From contig CAUYUJ010000666.1 in NCBI GenBank assembly GCA_963575745.1, forward strand, positions 32,172 to 96,171: a stretch of DNA of 64,000 nt, written 5' to 3'. Position 1 is the stretch's first letter. Every line of letters begins with the position of its first letter. Shown piece by piece: positions 1 through 9,569 of the stretch. A program made the translations under genes and the position numbers. Origin of the DNA: Prorocentrum cordatum (lineage: Eukaryota; Sar; Dinophyceae; Prorocentrales; Prorocentraceae). The notes beneath the pieces were generated by a model. That model ran no database searches, was not told the DNA's origin, and saw only the letters and a program-made list of their open reading frames with translations.

Positions 1-1
1 T

Positions 2-3000
2 TTGGAAGAGTGGGCGCGGTCGGAGACTGACGACAGAGCGCCCTTGAAGATCACGCACGAGACCACGTTCTTGTCTGCTCGCACGCCGAACTTTTGGGCG
101 TCCTGCTTCGTTCGGCTGTTTCCTCGGGGAGATTGTCAGGAAACATGCCCAGAACGTAAAGCGGCGGATAGTACCGTATCGTTCTTGTCTTCCAATAAGT
201 GGATCCAGTGCTTACTTAAACGAGCAGATTGTGATTACTGGCGGAAGGACCTGGAGTTCGTCGCATCCGTGGTCAACATCTTTATGCGTCGAGATCAAAT
301 GAGTAAGGTGGAAGCGTGCATGAGGGAGACGCCCGGCGGCGGCTTCATGGGCATAACTCCCGATGAGATGCAAAGGGTGAACGAGATCACAGCGGAAGGT
401 TTGGTTGCCGCCGCGATCGCGATGGGAGGTGATGCGAAGGGCATGAGCGATCTTCTGAGGAATAAAAAGTTGACCCAACCAGTCCGCACAGCCGCTGAAA
501 AAACGCAGGCCGTGTCCCGGAAAGTGCGCGGATCTGCCGAAGAGCGGGACTCGTACAGGTGGAATTTCCGAGCTCTTCAGATAAACTCGGGCTGCTCGAC
601 TTTGTTCTTTACGCTGAATCCCCACGACATTCGCAGTCCGCTGACGGTGCTACTGGTGCAGGACGGCACGGAGATGCAGAGGCGATTCTCCCTGAACATG
701 AGCGACAAGGAGGCGGAGGACTGGATGAAAGAATTTCAAGCAGAGCACCCTCGTCTTCTCCACCGTCGCGTGGCGCAAGACCCTTACTATGCCCAACGTG
801 TTTTCCACTCGACCGTCAAAGACGTGATGCGCTATATATTCAACTGCGCTGATGGACCCTCGAACCTGCCTCCGGATGGCATCGCGGCGAGCGAGGTGCC
901 GGGTGTATTCGGGTACGTGCGCTCCTATCTCGGAGTTGTTGAGGAACAGATGCGGAAGGCGCTGCGCATACACATGCTCGTGCAGATTCTTGGCTTCTCG
1001 CATCCCGACGATATCTTCAAGAAGAACTCTTTCTTCGACGAATTTAAGCGTCTCTACTACTATCACGCCTCAGTCATGTTCCGCAGCCAGGAAGCCGTAG
1101 CGCATCATTTCGCCGTTCCTACGGCGATGAGAACCACCGCCGGGCTGCCGTTGTTCCCGGTGACTCTGAAGCAGCGGAGCATGATCGGCAGCTCTCGCGT
1201 TGAGGAGAGCAACCTCGCGCAGACCGTGGCGCGCGGACTCGACGTGCCGCCTGCTCTATCCAGGAGCGTGCCTGAGTATCCCTTCTTCGTGGGTTCGTAT
1301 CACGGCGACGAGAACGTGTCTGGTAGCGACTGGGGCAGCCGCGCTGTTGTCGAGATTTTTTCAAGGAGTCGCAAGACGGGCAACCACGTGTGCAAGCCGT
1401 CCGTCTGTCACAAGGGGCGTCTCGGAAAGCGTGGTTTCTGCCGCATGTTCTATTGGCATCTCGTGAAGGTAGAGGACCCAAAGACGGGGCGCCTCGTCGC
1501 CAAACGACAGCATGGCTTGCAACTGCATCCTCGATGGGATGGCGTTGGGCCTCCGCCGATTCTAGGTTATCCACACGTTGGGTTGCCGGCTCTGGAGACG
1601 ACGCACCAGTGGCACTTCAAGCTTTCTTACCCGATCATTCTCGGCCCGCAGTGCAATCACGACATCCAAGTGCTCCCGCGGTTGTGCGCTCTGAAGAGCA
1701 GCAGCCCAGACGCCGAGCCCGATGAGGCAGTGGTTGCCACCGCCAGAGCGGGAATGATAGAGCAACAGGCGGCGAATGAGTTTTACTGTTCGTCATACTC
1801 TAGCAAGTCCGCGCCGCACGCGGAGGGACTCGTGCTGACTCTTGCAGTCTCGCTCCATCAGAAAGAGCACGACGCGAAGGAGGCTGCTGGCCGCGGCGAC
1901 GAGCCTGAGAACGTGCACGAGAAGGCGAAGCGGATTCTCCACAGGCTGTTGTCGGCGACGAACAACAGGATGCACAAAGGGTTTCCAGAGATGCTCAGTT
2001 ACCTGCTTCAGGAGCCGACCCTGTACTCTAGCCACGAGTTCGTTACCGTCTTGACGCCAGGCCTCAGCATGCTGATCTCGAAAAGGTTGAGCGAGGTCGC
2101 AACCGGTGCAGAGACGAGTGGACCCTCCACTGCCGCGCGTCCGTACTCTACGAAACTCTACCGAAGGCCGTTCCTGACGGAGTACGATTACCTCTACCGC
2201 CCCGACGAGCTGGAGGATTTCCCATTGTACTTTCTCTTCGCGGCTTGCGAAGCTCGGCAAGCTCGCCCTGACGGACATCGCCCCGTGAACACTCTGGCGT
2301 GGCACGTCGCGGCCGACGGTAAGCGTCAGTTCTCTGCAGAAAAGCTATACAGCCGGGAGCACGAAAAAGTGCCTCTGCGCGGAGATCCTTCGGAGCATCA
2401 CCCCCTCGGGCCTGAGCTATGCAAGTGCGCGTGCTACGTGACCGTCCGCTTGAGCATCGCGTGGCGGATACCTGTTCTTCGCGGATTTCTCCCTCCGTGC
2501 CCGGAGGCAAAGAAAGACGGAGATGACGAAGCTAAGAGATTAGAAGACGAGGTTAAGTACGCGGTGTACGTGCAACTGCTCTTTCGACCTTTCCGAACAG
2601 TGGAAGACGTGCTGCGTCGCGCCCCGCCCGCGCCGTGGACGCACATACCTACGGAGTACTACGGCGCATTTTTGAATGAGTTCGAGGATTGGCGCAGCAC
2701 TCAGGAGTCCATCGCTTCTCGAGCACGTAGTGATACGCCACCTCTCAGCAAGGAATGGTGGGCTTGTCGCGTGTGTGAATGCCTGAGGAATTACGACCTC
2801 GTCGCAAAGCGCCACGTATCGGTTGTTGATCGTGTGCCGACAGGGGACGCTCTCCGTGGTTATCCCGACGCTGCTGCCGATATCGATGGCCCCGATCCGA
2901 ACAGGGCCGACGACGAGGAGATGTTGATGGAGTCCGATTCGGACGAGAGACGCGGCGATGCTGCGATGGAGGACGATGCCCCCAGTGATGCGGCAGTTCC

Positions 3001-4611
3001 TCGCGCGTCGGGTCGCGAAGCAGATCCAGTCAGCCAGCTTTGCGGAACCGTGGAGATTGACTTGAACGAACTGGTCAACTCGGATACTCTGGCGAAAAGC
3101 AGATCCAACGAGGCAGAATATCTCCGTGGCTTTATCGAAGAGGAAAAGAAGTGCGTTTCGGGGCGCACAGCTGCCGCTGACGGCGACGGTGCGTTCCAAG
3201 AGTGCTCGTTGTCAGCACGAAAGTCGCTCATCGTCTCTGACATGCAGCAGAAATTTTTCAAGATCGTCAACGAGGGCGAGGATAATGTCGAGATGGTCAG
3301 GAAAGTCGAGAAGACGAAGTCAGATGTGCTACAGCAACGCATCGACGCGGCGATGGCGAGTATTCCCGTAGCACTTGAGCGCAAGGTGCCCTTGTTGGCC
3401 CGTAAGTCATCGACGTCTGTTGTAGAGGCTGCGTTGTTCTTGTTGAGCCAAAAGGTTCTCGACATCCCTGATGTGGGCGGTATCAACGTGAAGCAGGCGC
3501 GGGCGCTTCTGTGGAATGCGTTGTGGCTGCAAGACGTGATGAATCGGGAATGGTCCCTGGACGACCCGTCCAGATCGCAGTGCTCTTCGAGCTCCTCTTT
3601 GGCGGACGGCTTTCAGCTCGCGCTCATGGGCCCTGGCGGCACCGGTAAAACTGCGGTGCTCCGCGTTACGGAGGCATTGGTCTCTTATTTTTTGGGAGCC
3701 GAATCCGTGCGAAAGTGTGCTCCATCCAACTCGGCGGCCCGGCTCATCGGCGGCGACACCGCACACGCTGTGTGTAAGCTCCCGTTCGGGAACATTTCTG
3801 TGAGGGACCGGAAAGCCCGTTTGAGCGTTGCTGCGCTGGAGAAGCACAGACAACGCTGGAAGAAAGCTCGCGCGTGCTTCATTGACGAAGTCTCTATGGT
3901 CTCCAGTGACCAGCTCCATGCCTCCGAGGTCCGCATCAGGGAAGCGAAGGATGACAGGAAACCCTTCGGGGGCCTCGGTATGATTCTTTCTGGAGACTTT
4001 TTGCAGTTGCCCCCCGTGGATCCAGGAGACGCGCAGAAGAGTTTAGCGACTCCTCTGAAGGAGACTGGCGCCCTGGACGCGGCCCCTGAGAACCCCGACG
4101 CAAAGGATCAGGACGTGAAGCGAAAGAAGCTCGCCGATGCCGCTCAGGGGGTTCAGTTGTGGCAACGGGTACGGCATGTCGTGTGCCTTGACGTGAACAT
4201 TCGCGCCCCGGGTAAGCTCAGCAAGTTACTCGCGGAGATGCGAGACGGCAAGGGTATCTCTTCCGAGTGTTGGCAGATGTACCTGGATCGCATCATGGAG
4301 CGGAACGACCAGAGACTTTCCGAGGGGAGTTCTCCTTTCAGTAAATACGACTGGCAGTTCATTGTTCATCGCCACAAGATCCGCGTGCATCGCTCGCTCG
4401 TGAACGCCAAGGCAGCTACGTCTTGTGGGCATAAGCCGCTATTCATCGTACAGGCCAGGGATGAGGCGGTGCATTCGAAAGATGATCGCAAAATGCCACA
4501 CGTCAGGGAAGAGCTTTTGCGCAGAGCGTCGCCCCGAGACACTCAAAGCTTGCCAGGCATACTTCCACTGTACGTCGGGATGCGGTTGACGTTCCAGGAG
4601 AAGGACGGGGT
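2..4611 (+). CDS. Helitron-like Rep/PIF1 helicase, exon 1 (5' partial)
   Basis: Large replication/helicase protein of Helitron type; in this family the Rep part nicks DNA and the SF1B PIF1-like helicase unwinds it during rolling-circle transposition. The frame is open from the first bases, so the N-terminus is cut by the window edge. Visible regions in order: a Helitron_like_N-type segment (LFFTLNPHDIRSPL near residue 200), a Rep-core segment (GYVRSYLGVVEE...ALRIHMLVQILGF near 310-325), CNHDIQVL near 550, a conserved middle region (YSSHEFVTVL, YDYLYRPDELED), then PIF1 helicase with Walker A GPGGTGKT near 1210, Walker B FIDEVSM near 1293 and GDFLQLPPV near 1331. The canonical first His of the HUH pair appears replaced by Arg (LRIHML), so nicking activity is doubtful. 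The frame meets TGA at 4622, but codon phase and homology support splicing after 4611 (V codon split GT|T) to 6142. Confidence 0.8.
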
Positions 4612-6141
4612 GTTCTGGAAATGATCCCTGTCCGTGCTCCTTCCTTCTCCTTCTCTCCAGCGGTCTCGTCTTTTTCCGCTCCTTGCACCCTCGTACGGGG
4701 GAGGCAGCAGGGGCACGGCAGACCGCAGGAGCACGGCAGTCCACAGGAGCATTATGCGGCAGCCGTCCTGCGGTGGTATGCTGTGTTTCTGTGGTTTGTC
4801 ATGTTTGTCTTCCGAGTCGTCCTCCAAAAAAGCGGGAATGCTGCCAGAGTCCAGTATCCCAAGACAGCGTTTTTAGAGCCAGGGTGGCAGACCACACAGG
4901 AGCACGGCAGACCCCGCATGAACACGGCAGACCACAAAGGAGCACGACAGACCACAGGGGCACGGCAGACCACACAGGAGCACGGCAGACCACACAGGAG
5001 CACGGCAGACCACACAGGAGCGCGGCAGACCACACAGGAGCACGGCAGACCGCACAGGACCACGGGAGCATTGCAGAGCACACAGAAGCACGGCAGACCT
5101 CACGGGATCCCCGCAGACTTCAAGGAACACGGCAGACCACACAGACGCACGGCAAGCCACACACGAGCACGGCAGATACCAAAGGAGCACAGCAGACACC
5201 AAAGGAGCACGGCAGACCCCAAAAGAACCGGCAGACCACCAGGGTACGGCAGACCACACTGGAGAACGGCAGACCCCACAGGAACACGGCAGACGCCTCA
5301 GGAGCACGGCAGGCCACACAGGAGCACGGCAGATCCCACATGATCACGGCAGACCACACAGGAGCACGGCAGACCACAAAAGAAGCATGGCAGACTTCAC
5401 AGGAGAACGGCAGACCACACAGAAGCACGGCAGACCCCACATGAGCACGGCAGAGTTCAAAGGAGCACGGCAGACCACGCAGGAGCACGGCAGACCCCAC
5501 AAGAGCACGGCAGAAAACAAAAGGAGCACGGCAGACCACACAGGAGCACGGCAGACCGCACAGGAGCACGGCAGACCCCACAGGAGCAAAGCAGACCACA
5601 CAGGAGCCCAGTAGACCAAAAAGAAGCACGGATGACCCCAAAGGAGCACGGCAGACACCAAAGGAACACGGCAAACCTCAAAGGAGCACGGCAGACCACG
5701 CAGGAGCACGGCAGACCCCACAGGAGCACGGCAAACTACAAAAGGAGCACGGCAGACCACACAGGAGCACGGCAGACCACACAGGAGCACGGCAGACTCC
5801 ACAGAAGCAAAGCAGACCACACAGGAGCCCAGGAGCCCGGTAGACCATAAAGGAGCACGGAAGACCCCAAAGGAGCGCGGCAGACCCCATAGGAACACGG
5901 CAGACCACAAGAGCACGGCAGACCACACAGGAGCACGGCAGATCACACAGGAGCACGGCAGACCACACAGGAGCACGGCAGACACACAGGAGCACAGCAG
6001 ACCACAGGAGCACGGCAGACCACACAGGAGCACGGCAGACCCCACGGGAGCACGGCAGACCCCACAGGTGCACGGCAGACCACAGGAGCACGGCAGACAC
6101 CACAGGAGTTGTCATCTGCCGTGTTCATCTTGTCTTTTCAG
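4612..6141 (+). other. Intron of the Helitron helicase, built of 20-bp satellite
   Basis: Inferred GT-AG intron of 1,530 bp. The donor is GTTCTG at 4612. The acceptor is a pyrimidine-rich TTCATCTTGTCTTTTCAG ending at 6141. Joining 4611 to 6142 restores the helicase as ...RLTFQEKDGV-TREDCPRLGIMKG..., matching the usual PIF1 order (strand before the NGT/KGT loop). The alternative GT at 4610 gives the wrong phase. About 80% of the intron is the 20-bp satellite also found between genes across the window. Confidence 0.72.
4886..6115 (+). repeat. 20-bp satellite array (in the intron), + orientation
   Basis: About 60 copies of a 20-bp unit, consensus caggagcacggcagaccaca, with 1-3 substitutions or small indels per unit; some units vary as cccca, caaa or gacg. 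Two stray units lie at 4704-4757. The unit has no stop in any of six frames, so long apparent ORFs on both strands here (peptide period 20: QEHGRPHRSTADHTGARQTT forward, CGLPCSCVVCRAPVWSAVLL reverse) are artefacts of the repeat. Confidence 0.95.
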
Positions 6142-6760
6142 TACCCGTGAGGACTGTCCGCGCCTCGGAATTATGAAAGGATGCGTGTGCACAGTTCGGC
6201 ATATAGTTTTCTCGGAGAGCGAGATATTTCCAAAGCCGAACGAGAACGATAATGTGGTCCACTTGCGCTGCATGCCAGTGTCGTTGTGGCTGCAGGCGGC
6301 GGATGTCTCGTGGACGTTGGATGAGTCACACTTCCCAGACGACATGCCAGTCACGACGGACCGCAAAGGATTGTTTCAGCTGCGTCCCACGTGTGAGTAC
6401 TTAAGCGCGACTTGGGAGGAGGAGACATTCAGCGTACGCCGTACCACTTTCAAAGTTCTCCCCGCCGACACTATCATCGTCTACGGCGCACAGGGCGGTA
6501 CGTTCGACGCGGCGATAGTGGACATGAAGAAGCCGCCGACAATGGATGCGGACACGCACTGGCTTGCCTGTTACGTTATGTTGTCGCGGCCGAGATCGTT
6601 AGAGGGTCTGCTGATTCTTCGTGCCGCCGAAAAACACGAGCTCGAAAGGCCGCCGCCTGCTTTCCTTACACGAGAGTTGGAGAGGCTGAAGGACCTGGAG
6701 GACTCAAGCCGTTCAAAACGTATTCGAAGCTTTAGTTTTTCTTATAAAAAACGGTATTAG
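6142..6760 (+). CDS. Helitron-like PIF1 helicase, C-terminal exon
   Basis: Continues the helicase after the satellite intron. It begins TREDCPRLGIMKGCVCTVRHIVF, the KG loop that in PIF1/Helitron helicases follows the LT.N strand. It then has the C-terminal helicase motifs TIIVYGAQGGTFDAAIVDM (position of the usual HKSQG/TL.VVVD) and WLACYVMLSRPRSLEGLLIL (YVALSRVRSLDGL type). The HKSQG motif reads YGAQG here, losing the His/Lys. The frame ends with TAG at 6758-6760 after a basic tail. A GT lies just before the stop (6754), but its phase does not join the next open frame, so this is most simply the protein end. Confidence 0.75.
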
Positions 6761-6825
6761 CCACCAATAGCCATACATATCGTGCACTCACCTCCAACAC
6801 CCTCCCCCGCGTTGCTCGCTGACAG

Positions 6826-7293
6826 GAGTGTGCGTTGGGCGAGCTCATCCAACGTATGAAGAACATGAACGACCTCCACATTCCTGACAGCATCCGCGCC
6901 GAGATCTGGAACAGCGTGTTGGCAAGGAACGGTGGCCCAAAACAGGCGGCGGCAGTCGCCGCGGCGAGAGCGAAGCGTCCGGAGGCCGCCTGTTCGCAGC
7001 AAGTGTCAACAGGCACAGTTGTGCACGATGCTGCTGACGACGAGCCTGCAGGACCACCTGCGCTTGCCGAGGGATCTCGGAGACGCCTCCGCGCGAAGAC
7101 TGCGGTGGGCCCTGGCAAATCTTATCCTGGCGAACTTTATCCACCCGCTAAGAGTGCACGGACGGATAAAGGGCAAGGGTCGTCGACGACGGAGGCGCTG
7201 CCGGGAGACCAGCTAAGAGCGCCAGGGTGGGAAGACGCGAGCAGCTGTGCCCGGCCCTCGACGAGGGACGCAAGGCTGCCGCGGAGAGTATGA
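6826..7293 (+). CDS. Possible exon, hypothetical protein (N-terminal part of the OTU gene?)
   Basis: Open frame preceded by an acceptor-like CGTTGCTCGCTGACAG ending at 6825; the first ATG is at 6856. It reads ECALGELIQRMKNMNDLHIPDSIRAEIW and then an Ala-rich, charged stretch. The first 35 residues look like a real helical segment; the rest is low-complexity. No known domain recognised. It overlaps the start of the OTU-like frame (open from 7152) in another frame, so a short intron or a frameshift between 7152 and 7293 could join them. Borders are not resolved. Confidence 0.35.
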   Translation, partial: ECALGELIQRMKNMNDLHIPDSIRAEIWNSVLARNGGPKQAAAVAAARAKRPEAACSQQVSTGTVVHDAADDEPAGPPALAEGSRRRLRAKTAVGPGKSYPGELYPPAKSARTDKGQGSSTTEALPGDQLRAPGWEDASSCARPSTRDARLPRRV

Positions 7294-8354
7294 GAAAGCC
7301 GCGCCTCCACATGTGCACAGAATACACGCATGTCTGCGCGATTGACAAAGAGTTTGGATGTCGCTCGTGTTCCCGCATGTGTCACACAGATTGCACAAGT
7401 GTTCTCTGCCAAGATAAACCTTGTGAATTCTGCCTCAGTTTCGGCGAGATCGTTGCTGCCGGTTCCCCTGAGTGCTCAGGATTTCAGAGGCGCCATGGAT
7501 GCCATTCCTGTGGTCGAAATCGGTGCTGGAACTTCTCTCCGACGTGCCTTGGCAGCCGCGACGATTCCGTCAACGCACAGAGTGCCGGGTTCGCCTCTGC
7601 TGACTCCTCACTTGCCCCCCCAGGCACGTGTTTGCAGTACAGCCACCGCTGCTGCGAAGACCGTGACGACGGATGTCAAAGCTGTATGAAGACTTGCCAC
7701 CGCGACAACACTAGCCCCCTATGTCCTTATTTCGGTCGAGACCGCGGACAGCTCGCGTGGACACCGAACGCGGATGACATGCTCGACACGCAAAGGTTTC
7801 TTCGCGATCTTCGAGGTCGGAGGAGGCACCGTACGCAATTTCAGTGGCAGCGCGAAGGCAGAGATGCTGAGGGACGTCGGATTGTGCACATCCCTGGAGA
7901 AGGTTATCATTACTTGGGTGTCGCTGATGGCCATGACTGCAACTGCTTCGTGTACTCTTTAGAGCAGTGTGTTGAAATCGCAACGGACGTGGACGCTGTC
8001 AGGACAAGCTTGCAGGTGGAATTCCCGCGCGTGTGCGGGGTCGGCTGCTCTCCCACCGCTGATGCCTGCACGGGCAATTGCATGAAAGTCTACCCGCGGA
8101 ACTATTTGAGTACAGATCACTGGTCCGCCGTGCTACGGAGCATCGGGCAACATGCGCGTGCAGGGCCTCAGAATGTCGATGAGTCTCATTACTGTCTGCG
8201 CGTGATGGACCTCGCTTACGACGGAAGCGGCGTCGTTCTCGGGAACCCATCTGCCCCTCGACGGATCACCGTTGCCAGAGAGAATCGCAACCACTTTGTA
8301 CCTGTGTTACCTTACCCTCACAATACTGAAGGCGGGCGCTGGTTGCCCTGGTGA
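7227..8354 (+). CDS. Cys-rich protein with OTU-like cysteine protease domain
   Basis: The frame is open from 7152; the first ATG is at 7290. The N-terminal half carries repeated Cys/His units: CTEYTHVCAIDKEFGCRSC...CHTDCTSVLC, a shorter CSGFQRRHGCHSC unit, and CLQYSHRCCEDRDDGCQSC...CHRDNTSPLC. These are probably zinc-binding modules duplicated in tandem. The C-terminal half has an OTU signature, DCNCFVYSL (the family core is D-G-N-C, so the Gly is Cys here), and ENRNHFVPVLP near the C-terminus, matching the catalytic-His strand. OTU proteases cleave ubiquitin-like conjugates, and OTU domains accompany Helitron proteins in several eukaryotes, so a role in the adjacent element is plausible. It lies 466 bp after the helicase stop, same strand. 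Function is inferred from motifs only. Confidence 0.58.
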   Translation: MGRREQLCPALDEGRKAAAESMRKPRLHMCTEYTHVCAIDKEFGCRSCSRMCHTDCTSVLCQDKPCEFCLSFGEIVAAGSPECSGFQRRHGCHSCGRNRCWNFSPTCLGSRDDSVNAQSAGFASADSSLAPPGTCLQYSHRCCEDRDDGCQSCMKTCHRDNTSPLCPYFGRDRGQLAWTPNADDMLDTQRFLRDLRGRRRHRTQFQWQREGRDAEGRRIVHIPGEGYHYLGVADGHDCNCFVYSLEQCVEIATDVDAVRTSLQVEFPRVCGVGCSPTADACTGNCMKVYPRNYLSTDHWSAVLRSIGQHARAGPQNVDESHYCLRVMDLAYDGSGVVLGNPSAPRRITVARENRNHFVPVLPYPHNTEGGRWLPW

Positions 8355-8690
8355 GCGGATAGCGCGATTGCGATGTGGGCTGTCAAGTGCACTTTGCTGA
8401 CTGTCCGAAATCTTAGTGCATTTGGTGTGAGTAAGGCTTTTTACCCAAAGACGTCGATAGGAGCGCCTACTCTTCGCCGCGCGTTCTGAGTTCGAGCGAA
8501 CGTTATTGAAACGCGCGCTTAGCACGGTATGTCTGCTTTATATACGGTGGTGATGCTTTAAACCCACTGGCGCTCCGTGGTGCCACCGTGACATGCATAA
8601 TTGCGGCTTGCATTGCACGCGACGGAATCTCAAAAAAAAAAAAAAACCCATTGTTCTGTGCATCGCGCCTCTTTGTGAGATTCTGTACCA
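8355..8690. other. Gene-free stretch after the OTU gene
   Basis: No coding exon seen. It holds a run of 15 A at 8632-8646, perhaps an old poly(A) of a retroposed sequence, although no gene body precedes it. No clear Helitron 3' hairpin plus CTRR end was identified. Confidence 0.5.
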
Positions 8691-9202
8691 GATATCGGAG
8701 CACCGCATACGATGCAGGAGCACGGCAGAACACACAGAACGCACAGGAGCGCGGCTGTATGCACAGGAGCATGGCAGACTGTACAGTAACACGGCGGAAC
8801 ATACTGAAGTACAGCAGAACGCACACAACACAACGGAGCACGGCATAACGGACAGGATCACGGCAAACTCCACAGGAGCACGGCATACCATACAGGACTA
8901 CAGCAGACCACGCATGAGCACGGCAGACTACGCACGAGCACGGCAGACCACAGGAGGACGGAGGATTACACAGGAGCAAGGCAGACCACAGGAGCACGGC
9001 AGACCCCAAAGGAGCACGGCAGACCACACAGGACACGGCAGACCCACGGGAGCACGGCAGACCACACAGGAGCACGGCAAACCACACACGAGCACGGCAG
9101 ACCATACAGGAGCACGCCAAACCACACAGGAGCACGGCAGACCACACGTTCGCACGGCAAACTCCACAGGAGCACGGCAGACACCAAAGAAGCACGGCAG
9201 TG
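8691..9202 (+). repeat. 20-bp satellite array, degenerate to regular
   Basis: Units of the caggagcacggcagaccaca satellite. The first ~200 bp (8691-8890) are strongly diverged (period still visible), grading into near-consensus units from 8920. This suggests an older array edge. Confidence 0.9.
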
Positions 9203-9330
9203 GTACGTGGCACTGCTGTGGTATGCCGTACTAAAAACGTGGAATATCTCATAAGCCCAGGGGACAAAAGGACGCTTCCCGTTCTTGTCCGGTCAGGTTC
9301 CCCAAAATGGCCATTTCGCTCGAGACATCC
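9203..9330 (+). repeat. Dispersed module with TTCCCGTTCTTGTCCGGTCA
   Basis: Segment GGTACGTGGCACTGC... through CCCGTTCTTGTCCGGTCAGG. Near-identical copies lie at 11621-11750, 47690-47820 and 49832-49965. The core CGCTTCCCGTTCTTGTCCGG also occurs at about 13427, 35476, 45908 and, with one change, 51222. Confidence 0.85.
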
Positions 9331-9568
9331 TCGAAAAATCGAGGTGTTGGAGGCTATCGTTTAAGACGTCTTATGTTAAAAATGACGGTTTCGCTCGAGA
9401 CATCCTCAAAAAATCGGGATGTTGAAAAATATCAAAAAATTTTTGTTATGCATGAAAAATGAGCGTTTCGCTCGAGACATCCTCGAAAAAATGAGATGCC
9501 GACAGAGGTGTTTACAACCTCTTATGTTAAAAATGACGTTTTCGCTCGGGACGTCCTCAGAAAATGAG
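9306..9568 (+). repeat. 75-bp tandem repeat, CTCGAGACATCC family
   Basis: Four copies of a ~75-bp unit starting TTTCGCTCGAGACATCCTC (9314, 9389, 9465, 9540). Some carry a small hairpin CCTCGAAAAATCGAGG (9327-9342). Homologous blocks lie at 13895-14157, 35510-35768 and 45940-46200, with single units at 11731, 12930, 14204, 35817, 46250, 47801 and 49946. Confidence 0.88.
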
Positions 9569-9569
9569 C

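Noticed and set aside
4886-6115. CRISPR array (20-bp regularly spaced repeats)
   Set aside because: No spacers; units are contiguous tandem satellite in a eukaryotic genome.
6754-6825. Intron joining the helicase C-terminus to the 6826 frame
   Set aside because: Both GT and AG look reasonable, but the phase does not match (exon would end two bases into a codon while the next frame starts on a codon), so I kept the stop at 6760.
8632-8646. A15 run as the poly(A) tail of a processed retrocopy
   Set aside because: No upstream gene-like body, no DinoSL relic and no flanking duplication found.
9310-9330. Resemblance of GGCCATTTCGCTCGAG in the 75-bp repeat to the DinoSL (GCCATTTTGGCTCAAG)
   Set aside because: About 13 of 16 bases match with a gap, but the SL 5' part (CCGTAG) is absent and the match lies inside a tandem repeat; treated as chance.
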